From contig NC_082595.1 in the NCBI RefSeq assembly GCF_030936135.1, positions 11,694,430 to 11,758,429 on the forward strand: DNA of 64,000 bases. The letters run 5' to 3'. Each line of letters opens with the position of its first letter. The stretch's first letter is position 1. Position numbers and translations under genes: made by a program. The notes beneath the pieces were generated by a model, which saw only the letters and a list, made by a program, of their open reading frames with translations, had not been told where the DNA came from and searched no databases. This DNA is from Gavia stellata. Its lineage: Eukaryota > Chordata > Aves > Gaviiformes > Gaviidae. Positions 39,309 to 51,300 of the stretch are shown here, in pieces.

Positions 39309-42300
39309 GTGAGGCGGCGGGCCCGGGGCGGAAGGGCGAGAAGCGCTTGGGGCGGGGAAGGAGCGGGGGCTGGCGAGGCCGGCGGGCGGCACCGGCCTGC
39401 CCGGCCGGCGTTGGGGCCGTGAGGGCCGGGGCGAGGCTGTGCCCGGGGGCGGGGGGGGAGCACGTTTTCCGTGAGGGGGTGTCGCTGCCTGGGCTGGTTA
39501 CAAGGGCAGCGCTGGCTGCCAGCGGCGTCTCTTTCTGCCCTCAGCCTGCTGTTGTCGCCAGCGTCGCTGTTGCGGTGGCCGAAATCCATGGCAGCGAGCA
39601 GCCAGCTTTTCCTGTTGTTCTGGCTGGCGCAGGTGGCTCGGCAGCAAGCCGTCCAGACGTGGTCACCCCCAGCCGGGGGCGGCCGCGATCCCCCCCGCCG
39701 CGCGTGGGGCTTGGCGGGCGCGAACGCCTGCGGTGGGAGCGGGGCCACTTCTCGGTGTCTCGCTCCTTCGCCTACTGCTTTCTCGCCTTCTCCGAGCAGC
39801 TGAGAAGTTTAGTTCTCCTACCTCGTTTGCTGCCTTTCCACATCTCTCTGCCGGCAATCGTGCCTCGACGTGAGACGATCCCCCTCCCCCCATTAATTTC
39901 GGTGGATGTCTGACCCCAAATATGCTTTGTAGTGCTGAAGTTTCATTACAGGATTCTTCCTTCCCCCCCCAGTATTTAAGATGCGGTTCTGGCAAAAGCT
40001 TGCACTAGTTAAGTTTAGGACTATTAGAATGGGATGCTTGTAGAGGAAATATTAGTAAAAGCAATGTAGTATTTGAAGTAATATACTTTCCTTTATATAC
40101 TTTTCCTGCTTTTATGAAGAGTAGTTGAAAGGGAAGAGGAGTGAAGTCTTGAGGGTAAAGTTTTCTGAGAAACTTTTGTTTCTGGCGTAGGTGCCAGATC
40201 TTAGAGACACTTGAGCATTTGAGGAAGTGGATATATATGTTAAAATATTGGGACTGCTCATGTGCATGTCTGTAGGATAAGACCTTGAAGAGCTGTCTGT
40301 ATGTATTTCAACGAGAATTACACTGTCTGCTTTCCAAAAGAAAACAAAAGACAGTCTTATAGTTCAGATTATCCTCAAATTATGGTGGTGTATCTACAGT
40401 GCAAACAAAGCTATGATTAGATGGGCAAATGCGCATAGTTAGTTATATCCTAGGTAGTTTAGCTCCAGGATTAGTCTTCCTTCCTCTCAACAGAAAACCC
40501 AGTAGTTCCATCAAACACCTCATATAGTAGCCCAAACTGAGCCCAAACTACCTTGTTTCTGTTAGTAGCAGATGCTTTTTTTGGGTCACGCTGTAGTTAA
40601 ACCAAAGGCAATGGTGTGCCACGTGGAACACATTGGGGAATTTGCTGTAGGTACAAGTGCCAGCTTAAACTTAGTCATTATTTTTCATTTTTTATTCTCT
40701 GTGATCACCAGCACAAGCTACAACTCTGAGACCTATCACTCTCAAATCTGCAGTATGCTAGCAGCTAAATGCTGCTGGCACTGCCTGACTGTATAAGTGA
40801 ACAACGTACTTGGGTTTTAGCATTGTTTTTCTCCCTCCTTTGCTGATGGCATTACTTTGCTGATAGCTCAATATTAACAAAACAAATGCCAGCCCAAAGC
40901 AATAATTGTAGCACTTTGCACTTTAATTTCTCATTGCAACAACTTAATGATAAGCTTCCAAAGAACAACAATCAAAAGAATAAATTATCTGTAACAGAAC
41001 ATGAGCCTACATTGCAAATATTTATTTGTGTAGCTAAGAAAAACATAAATTGTACCTTTTAGCTTTCGAAACAGTAAACTGAGTTGTTTTACGGCTTATT
41101 TGTATTACATGTTTTGTTTGCCTAGTATCTCTTCGATGTGTATTTAATAGAAACCCTGATGGACCATTAGGTATTTACTTACATAGAATGTTATTTGATC
41201 AGTGGTTTTGTTTTTTTTTTTTTCCCCAGAGCAGTCAAAAATTGCTGCAGGAGAGTAAGTCTGAGGGGGAGGAAGTGAAGAGGAATACGCTTCTCTTTTT
41301 ATTAAAAACCTCTCTTGGGAGAGTAGAACATTAGGGTTTTTTACATGTGACTTCAAGATAGAAGATAGACAAATACTAGCTGAAAACTTGCCTAAATACA
41401 AAATATTTTTGTTAAAGAACAAATTCCAAAGTTTTGAGTAGTTTTACTGGAGATCTGTGCCTCCCAGGTAGCGATTTAGAAAGGCAGCACAACGTGTGTA
41501 TGAGTATGTATATATTTCCAGTAACAATTTTACATGCACAACAGTATTTTGAGTTGCCTTCCTAGTAGCTCTTGGAGTGACATGTTACCTTGTCCTAGTA
41601 GCCTGTATTTCCTTCTGATACTCTTTCAGCCAGGATCTGATGTTCAAAGCTGTATGCTCAGTTGTACGTATAGAACTGGCTCAGTTATACGTATAGAACT
41701 GGCTCCACAAAGAGATTTAGGTGTGATGACATTCAGTGTTGCCACACCTAACTTTCAGGCAACTACTCCCAGAGTTTTTGGGATGGGAAAGCCATTTACT
41801 CGAGGAACAAGAATTTTCTCTGGCTAGGTATTTGTCTGAGCTTGTAGTGTAGCTAATATGCACTATGTATTTTCTAGATAGAAATTAGCAATATACTGCT
41901 GAATTAAAAGGCTGAAATTAAAGGTATTTTGCTGAGAAAAATGCAAGTGTAATAACTAATATATGACCTAGAAAATAATCTAAAAATGATCTTATTAAAT
42001 GGAAATCATGGAAAAGACTAAGCCAGTTTCACTGTGATTGGATCAGTTCCTGGTGATAGTAGATATTTGGCACAAATGGCGAAAGGAGAGGAAAAGATTA
42101 ATAAGCTAGGAAAAAAATCAAATCAAATTCTTAGTAATGAGAACTTTACTTTTTTCATTTTTGTGCGCTATTCTCTGAATCCTGGTGGGAATGGTGAGAT
42201 TATCTGTAAACTTCTAGACTGTTGCATATGGCTTTTTGGCAACCTTTTCCCATGGACTTCCTTGGAAAAAATCTGGGCTTTGACCATCAAAGCTAGATCA

Positions 42301-45300
42301 ATACAGAAAGATTTAGTAGATTGATTATGATTTTAAGAAGTCAGAGAAGTGAGGAAAGCATATTACTCTACTAAGAGCTGTACTGACAAAAAAGGGGTTT
42401 TTTTAATATGAAGTTCTGCTTTAGAAAACATAGTCTAGTAAATGAAAATACTACAATATATTAAAAAAAAGACAAAAATGCAGCCATTCTTAAATGGCAC
42501 AAATGGTCTGCTGACTCTAAATGTCTCTATCCTGAAAAACTTCCTACAACTGTGTTGTCCCAAACATAAGTTCTTAAGAGTAAGTCATAAATAATTCAGA
42601 GTAAATCAGCCTGTAGCATTTGATTACCAAACCCATTTATTTTGGTATAATTAATTCTTGGTTTTCATGTACAGTTTTAGGTTGATTCTGAATTCTTTTT
42701 CTGAAGTTGCCAGGGGGGTTTCTGGTTGTCATATTTACAATGAGAAATGGCATACTAAGGCTGTTTATGTAACACAGGATTTAATCAGTGCACACTTGCA
42801 GTATGTGCTTGCTCCCATTTGTTTATTATAGAAACCTTGTGGCCTTAATTTACAGTTTAAACCTTGATAAAATTGTAATCCACAAGGCAGAAATAAAACG
42901 AATGTTGTCCTAGATGACATTTTTACTCTGTGTGTATAGAAGGGAAAAAACCTAGAAAGAGCTGTGAGTTTGGCAGTGGCTTATAGGAGGTACAGTAGTT
43001 TGATGGCTTTTAAAAACTGTCAATGTTGTTTTTTACAGTTGATTGACTAAGAGAATTCATGGATCTAACATCACGCTTGAAATAGTAATTCAGATAAGTT
43101 ATTTTGCTTGTAGGAGAAACCAAAACCCCCTCGTTTTCATAGGTAATTTCTTGAAATTAAATAAGAGAGGGACTGTTACCTAATGCTGTGTTTGCTATTC
43201 TTGTACTTTTTGACTTTGCCTGTTCCTTGCCAGCTCCAGGCTTCTGCTGCTCCTCTGTGTCCCCAGCTGGCAGCATCAGTCTGCACTCTGAAGAAGTGCA
43301 ACCAGCATAGTTTCAGCCTTATCCTAAAAGTCACTGCTATTGTTGGGACGTTTTACTGGTCCTGCATCCCAGAGGAAAATGTTTAAGAATTTGGTCTCTT
43401 AAATCTTGTGTTTTTGAAAAGAATTTTGTGTGTCAAAAGGATAAAATGTGCAAGCAAGGAAACAAAGTATTTCTTTCCTAATGTCTTTCTTCTGTGATCC
43501 TCTAGTTTTAACATTTAGAAGGAAGCATGACTTTCTGGTTTTGCAATGCCATTTTAGATTTTTGATTTAGAAATAAAAAAGTCATCTTGATGCATAGAAC
43601 TACGTTTGGTATTTTTATTAATGAACGATTTGTGTTCTCTTTCCTTTTAATTTAAAAGAAATGGCTGCAAGCAAATGACCTTCAGAAGGAAGTATACCAG
43701 CATCTGGCCTATTATGTACCAAAAATTTACTGCAGGGGACCTAACCCTGCCCCACAAAGAGAAGACATGCTGGCACAACATGTTTTGCTGGGACCAATGG
43801 AATGGTATCTTTGTGGTGAAGATCCTGCATTTGGTTTTCCAAAGCTTGAGCAAGCGAACAAACCTTCCCATCTTTGTGGCCGTGTTTTTAAAGTGGGAGA
43901 GCCTACGTATTCTTGCAGGTAGTTCAACTTAGCATTGTGAAGTATTTATAATTTGTGAAGTCATGGAACATTCTTCAATAAGAATATACTGTCCTAATGA
44001 AAAGTTAATACCCCAAATGTGTGTTTAAAGTAACCTTGCAGTGTTTCGTGACAGGTGGGACCAGAGGAAAATTAACACACTACAGGTTTGGAAATGGAAA
44101 AATATTAATTAGTATAATGTAGAGTGTTTTCTATACAAAAGAAATGCACGATTAGGAAAGCGTTTGGGATGAACTGTCAGTGTGATTTAAGGGCATTGAT
44201 CAGAATTAAGTGGGCAGGTGTATGTGCATGTAATTCGTGTGTTTAATATCAGCTGTTAGTGTTGATCCTGTATTTTAGATCTCTTTCCATGACCTCTTAA
44301 ACCAATCTATTGGATGCTAAACCAGGTGTAACTCCCACTTGGTGGGGTGACTGAGGACGGGAATGTCTGTCTTATTTGGAGGGTTTATTTTTCTGGGTTT
44401 CCATCCCCTTCATTATAAGGAGAGAATGATTGTAGAAGAATTTTCCTCTCTAGCTCTCTCCTTTTCTAGAAACATGATACCTTATTGGCCTTATTTGCTG
44501 AAGTTCTGATTCAGGGTGGACTTTAGATATTTATCTCAGCAAGCTGCCTCTTCTGCATTTCTATTTCAACAATCAGTTAAGATAGGTAGTTTTGGAAATG
44601 TTTTGAGACCTCTTATCTTGAGCTGGATGAGATTAAACTGGTGGGTACTCTAGATCCTTTCAACCACTAAGAAAACTCCATCTCCTCTCAGGTGCTCTTA
44701 AGTTCTTCCTTCACACCTGTGAAAAAATGGAGAGATCTGGGTAGAGAGTGGGAGGCTGAGGACTATCAGAGACTATAAAAAGAATTTCTGCAGTTTCTTT
44801 AGTACCTTTTAATGAAATCTGTCCCAAAGAACTAAAAAAACCCAAACCTCAGAACTAGTGTTTTAATTCAAGTCAAATTGCATTGCAGCCTAAAAGTAAT
44901 ATGTTAATGATCAAATGCTCTTCATATGGACTAATGAAAACTGTGGGACTTTTGTTTAATTTTTTCTAAACATTCGTTTTTTCAAGACCAACAGCTCAAT
45001 ATGTAAGGTATATCCTTAAGAATACTGTTAGGTATGATGAAAACATAGAATAATGCAGTCTGTTGGTGTAGAATTTGGAGAATGAGTGAGTGTACTGTTC
45101 GTACTCAGGTTCTTTGTTTCAGTAGAAAAATGATTTAAATACAGCAATGTAATCATAATATCATTCAGGTTAGAAAGGATGTCTTGGTATGCCATCTTGT
45201 TCGATCTTCTGCTCAAGTCAGAGCCAGCAGTGAATACAGAGTATTTTTGCTGTTGCTGCTATCAAGAGGAAGTTTCATCTTCTTTCATTTAAGTACTGAA

Positions 45301-48300
45301 CATAGATGTAAGACTGTTAATGTTTCCTGTTGTGTGTTAATAATTTTCTTTGACTAATTTTCTTTGGTAATGAAGAATAACGGGAGTTTAAATTAAACTT
45401 TTTTGGGATACAGAAGAGAATTGTTTTCTGAGTCCATGAAAGACATAAAAAGCTGTGGCTTTTCTGCCCAGTTGTGAAGCTTACAGGTCTGCCTCTGCAT
45501 TAGGTATAAGCACCCTTATTTGTTTGAGAAACTACTTAGCAAATGGTTCTGAGTTTGTAAGTATATTGCCACAAGTTTAGGGCTCTGAATAATCGATACC
45601 CAATATTGTAGAACTAATCTACCCAATACTGTAGGCATATTGTTGCAATAAGTGTTTTTGATTTTTTTTTTTAATTAAAAAAGAAAGCCATGAACATAAA
45701 TTATTCTAAAACAGAAGAGCTTTGTATAATTTTGCTTGGATTTTTTACAAATTTGCTTCGTATAATTTTGCCACCTTTAGTGGCTCTTCTGGAGAAAACA
45801 AATGTGAAAATAGTACTTTATGCCTAGTAAGCCATAGTTGCCTGATTATCTTTCAGTGATTACCTGGTTTAATTTATTTGGTGAAATGAATTTAAGAGAA
45901 TTCTTGATAATAACATTTCATAGGATCTCTGGTGTTTTCTTTTGAACAAAATAAGTTGTTTCTCTGAATTCTTGTTTTAATAATAACCATCATAAGACAC
46001 TCATTCTCTTGGTAGTTATTTTTACATTGCAAAACCTGACTCCCTTAATCTTGAGGTGCCTTGAAGTCAGTTGCATTATATAGGTTCATGTATTTTCAGT
46101 GTTTCTCAGGGAGACAGTTAAATGTAATGCATAATTGTCTCAATTATTTGTTTAGCCCCTTTTGCTAGAAATATTACTTCTGTCTAATATAGCAATGCTT
46201 GTAGACAGGATCTTACTATGGTCTCTGATGTCCTGGATGAGGAGATTGTGTTCTCGGACCTCTTCAGTGAGCTTGTAGGGCTGAACTTGGAAGCAGAGGT
46301 TTGATCCAATCTGTTGTGTGGTATCTTTCTTTCCAGTGTTCAGTGAAAAAATGTCTTCTCTGATTGCTGGAGATTGTTAATGCTTGTACTCTGTACCTGA
46401 GAGAACTTGCTTGGGTTTATACTGTTTACCTGTCTGTACTGTGTTCTGTAAGTCATCTGTTTACTTGCTTATATACTTGTCTCACCTCTTGAGGGCAATG
46501 GCTATATTACCCAAATAAACATGCTACCCAGACAATATTTTAAAGCCTCTTGTGTTATGATAACAGATTTTTTCTCCTTCATTTGTTTCCCCCTCCTTGG
46601 AAGCCATCCCTTTCCTCTTTCAGAATAATATATACATTAGTCAGAAGGCTCATATTGATGATATTTGAAAGTTACCGGTTGTAAAATGTGTAATGAAAGG
46701 CAAAAACATTTGTTTAATGCTGCTTTCCCCACCCCACCCCGTTTTTTTTTTTGCTGTTTTCAGAGACTGTGCAGTTGACCCAACTTGTGTGTTATGCATG
46801 GAGTGCTTTCTTGGAAGTATTCATAGAGAACACCGATACAGGGTTAGTAATACTGCTGAAATATATGATGTAGTCATTAATAATTCTGTATGTGTATGAA
46901 ACTCCTTGTTTAAAGTTTAAGAATGTATACATAATTTCAAAATGTTGGATGAACACAAAGTTTGGAATTATGTCTGCAATAATCTTACAAGTACTTGAGT
47001 GTTTTGATCTGAGTGCAAATTCTGAAAGTTAACACTTTAAAATATTGAGCAATTAAATTTTATGCACAACAGTTAAGCTTACAAATGTGAGTGTATTATT
47101 TTTAACACCTGCCCTTTAGTGAATTTTACAGCATTAGAGTTGGTTTTTGACTTGCTTTGACCTTGATGTTTGACTATTTTTAAGAGGCATTGAAAAACAG
47201 TTATTGATAAACCACTTTTATTTAAAACTTATTTCCTTTAAACGTCTGAATTGTTATCAAATTCTGTACAATAGCAGCATTTTTGTTTATTTTTAAACAT
47301 AAAGTTAAAATCACAAACTAAAACTGTAGATGCTGTTTATTTTAGTAATCTACTGCTATTAGTAGTACGGATTAGTTATACAGATTAGTTAAAAAAAAAA
47401 AAACCAAACCCTACAAACAAAACCAAGAAGGTCTTGGTGTGTTTTTAAACTTAGAAGCTAAATGAAAACTACAAGTGCAGCCTTTCTGTAAATCTGTTGT
47501 TGACAATACTGCACTGCTGTTAGTGTAAATCCGATCACTGCATGGTTACACTGAGCACTAGGATTTAGGAAAAAAAACCAAACAGAACAACTTGCCCCAA
47601 GAAACCCAACCCAATTTGCTGATATCAGCAAACTTGTTGTATGTAGGTTTTTAGTTTGCAGGCTTAGTGAATTGACAAGTCTAGGTGACATCCAAAAGTG
47701 TAAGCAAATGTTGTTTCAAATGCCCGTCTAATTTTGTTGATATTGTAGGATGTATCTGTATGTACAGACTGTACCTGTATGCCAAAAATATGAAAGAAGA
47801 ATTCTTCTATGAATCAGTTAACAGTTGTGGTTCAAAAAGAGTTATTATTACACTTATTAGTTTGAGGTGATCTTAGCTTTAAAATCCATTTTATTAAAAC
47901 AGTGTAAATATATCATTACAGTTTTCAGATAGTTTTTTCTATGCTTCCTAAGACTTATGTGGACAGTTTGTAAGTTTTGTCTGTAAGCTCCTGTACTGTA
48001 ACAGCACATCTTTTACTCACTGTGTAATACTGCTATATGAAACGATTTAGCTTTGTTCAGCTTAAAAATGTGAGAATCTGAAATAGTACAGATGGCATTA
48101 CAAGTAATAGGTTCAGAAAAACTGAAACCCAGAAAACCAGAAACCCAGAAAAACCCACAGCTTTCAGATTGCGGGTGTTTGAAGCTTTTGTTGTTTTTTT
48201 GTTTGGTTGGTTTTTAAAATTTTCTCTTGGCATGGGCAGACTGATGAAGTAGATAAGCTTTCAGCCATCATAGAAACAGGCATGGTTTCACTGTGCTTTT

Positions 48301-51300
48301 TTAACAGAGTACTGGCTAAAGCTATCAGGAGTTGTGATCATGCTTTTGTAGTTTAGTTATGACTACTCATTTCTTAATGTGCATGTATGTGTATGCGTAT
48401 TCACATGAACTGTTTAATTTTTAAATAATTTTAGATGACAACATCAGGTGGAGGAGGTTTTTGTGACTGTGGTGATACAGAAGCTTGGAAAGAAGGTCCC
48501 TACTGTCAAAAGCATGAACTTAACACTTCAGAGACTGCAGAAGAAGAGGTAATAACAATTGAGGCATCATGTTTCAAAACATTGTTAACTGTGTATATAT
48601 ATAACTCATTCATATGAGGTTATTTTTAGTCTTGTATACCATGCTTGAGAGATGGGAGGAAATTTAATAGTAATATTTGAACCACACTATGTGTTAGACA
48701 AAATTAATGTCTTGTCTAATTTAAAGAGTTACTTAGAATGACATTCTCTACTTGAAGGCTTTATTTTGTATGTTGTTGATCGCCTCTGCAGCTTTAGTTC
48801 TGTTTCTTTGTTTTTCTGTCTTCTGAAAGGTGAAGGGAGTCTGCCACATGAAAAAAAAAAAATCTGTATGTAATCATGTGCATGAAGAAGCCAGATTAAG
48901 CTCTCTGTGCAACATGTGTTCTGATTCTTACCAAAGTAAACTGCACAGATTTTTTAAATCAAAATGACTTGCTGTTACAGGAAAACTGTAATGGAGATAT
49001 AAGATAAAGGTCTATAAAAGCTTGTTTGGTATGGAGAAGGTAAATAGAGAACATATCTTCACCATTTCTCATAGCATAACAACTTGGACACATTAAATGC
49101 AAAAAGACATGCTACTTCTTACAATATGAATTCAAGTTGTTGGACTAACTGTTACAAAACACCATTGTTGTTAAAAGTTTATATGTGTTCAAAAGGAAAT
49201 TTAACATGTTTGTGGGGGGAAAAAATGATCAATGGCCATTTAGAAATTGCAGATACAATCTTTGGTGTGGGAAGTATCAGTGTCTTAAGTTACTGGAGAC
49301 CAGAGGATCATTCTGTGCTGCTCTTATACTCTTCCTTTAGTATCTGTTATGACATCTCAAGAATGAGAGTGGCTAGTTGGGCTTTTGGTCTAGCCACTCA
49401 TGTCTCTTATGTAATATATTTTCTGTGAGATTTTTTTGAAGGGAAAATATAAGGCAAATTTTTTGTAGTGATTTTGCTGATATGATGGTTTAAGTGAAGC
49501 AACTGTAACTGTATTTGCAGTGGTCCTTCTAAAATCTGTTATCACTACCTCAACCCTAAGACTCTAGCACTGCTGCATGGACCCACCATTTGATCTACAT
49601 GCCAGTTTACATTAGTGGGCAGCCCTAGAAAACTGTTGTTCTGAAATCTTGGGTGGACTGCTACTTCTATGTGCAAAGATACTCACCCAGTAAGTGTGAG
49701 TGACAGAAAAATAAAGGTACTGGGCAGGCTTTATGTTTCTTCCCCGTGAGTGATGGGGATTGAGATCTCTTATGTTACGCAATGTTGTGTTTGACGTAGA
49801 TCAGAGATCGTTTGTTGAGCATTATCAGAGCCTGTTTTGTGCCTTGCCTGGATACATGTCTTTTTTGAAAGTGCGGGGAATGGAGACAGTGCTGCTGTTT
49901 AAGATTTGCCTTTGCTTTTGGTGACTGATAGTTTTCCATACCCTAGATAAGTTTTAAATGAAGAAAAAAAAAAAAAAGAGAAATGGCAGTTATTAACACT
50001 CATGTAAAGCTCCCAAATATTTCAAAAGAATCTTGGGATGGGTGGGTGAATAAACTTTACTAGTACAGGTGAATTGCTGACTGTCAAGGGCCTCCTGTAG
50101 ATAATGCAGACTTAAGTTCTGAAAATATTATTGTGGCCATTTTTATACAACATAAACTGTTGTGAAACACAGAATTAGGTAATCCTAAAACAGAAATTGG
50201 GCTACTGTTAAATATTTTAATTGGCTAACAGTTACACATACTTCAAAATATCAAATGATGAATTGAGTCAGTGACCCAATTTATAGTACATGTCCAGGTG
50301 ACCTACAGGGCATGCAATGTTCCCTTTCCAGCTTTGTAGAAGAGGGACTAGTGGTTCTGAACATCAACAATTTGAAATAATAGAAGAAGAATCCTTTCAG
50401 AGAAGAGGTTTTTAATTTTTTCTATTCACACACAAATCCCTTGAAATGGATTGGAAGGAAATGGCAGTGGTACCTGTATTACCTCATTCAGAGTTGACAG
50501 TGGTTCTCATTTGCTGCTCCAAAAAGTAGTCCCTTTGACTTTGCAGACTGAGGCAGCACTCTTCCCCCTCCTCATTTCAGTTCCCCCACCTGCAGCAGCC
50601 ATTCTACCCTGGCAGAGAGAGGAGGATGAGATTATAGTTGCTGCTGCAGATGTCAAATGGAGGGCACCCTGGAGAGTGCAGAGTGGGCACAAGTGCATGC
50701 ATGGTCCACATACAAAAGGAGAATAGCTGTCTGTGAACAAGGCAGAGACATGGGCAGATCATTGTGAAATACCTAGTTACATTTAAGCATTTAATTATTT
50801 ATATGCCACAGCATATAAGAGGCATGCATCATAAATGATTCCAGTGTGCTGGATGTGGTATAAGCTTGGATGGATAAGCCTTCTGCCTCTAAATGCATGC
50901 TATATATAAAACAAGGCAATAGATGCATAGTTGTTTGTATTCTGCAGTTTACTAATATTGGTAAGTGGAATAAAAGATACAGTGATTTCAAATTATGTTT
51001 TTGAAGGCATCGCAGAAAAAACAGATTTTAATACAGCTGAGGTTAAAAGTTCTTCAGAAGAACTATCTTAGAAGGTGTGCAGAAGCCTGAACAATGAAAG
51101 TGAAAATGGACAAGTGTGAAAATTTAAATGAGTGATCAGAGGCAAGTTAACATTTAGGTATTGAATGCTAGATTAGTGCTTTTGTGACTGTCAGTGAAGA
51201 ACTGGAAAAAGAAAACAGGATTATTATTGACTCTATTCCTTTCAAATGCAAAGTAATTTGAAGAAAGACATCATTAAAGATGCTTACATCATCTTCGACA

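Larger units (their letters stand above)
38740..39480 (+). promoter_or_regulatory. UBR2: CpG-island promoter of UBR2
   Basis: GC content and CpG density rise sharply from about 38.74 kb and fall after about 39.48 kb, enclosing the UBR2 start codon. There is no TATA box at a sensible distance, as is usual for a housekeeping CpG-island promoter. Visible sites are a ZNF143-type element at 39071-39089, TGACGT at 39118-39123, an ETS/GABP-type CGGAAGT at about 39141-39147, and a YY1-type AAGATGGCGGC at 39228-39238 over the start codon. The start site itself cannot be read from sequence. It probably lies between 39.09 and 39.22 kb. Confidence 0.8.

Noticed and set aside
38903..39748. 281-codon - strand frame across the UBR2 CpG island
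   Set aside because: It is antisense to UBR2 exon 1 and its promoter, is compositionally Pro/Arg/Ala-rich and has no domain. It is explained by GC content.
39284..39913. 209-codon + strand frame overlapping UBR2 exon 1 and intron 1
   Set aside because: It is out of frame with UBR2 and runs through the confirmed donor at 39309 into intron. It is a GC-content artefact.
46415..46560. Possible L2-like 3' end (CTTGAGGGCAATGGCTATAT followed by AATAAA-like sequence)
   Set aside because: It resembles the L2 'gagggcagggact' block over only a short stretch. That is too little to call a repeat without an alignment.
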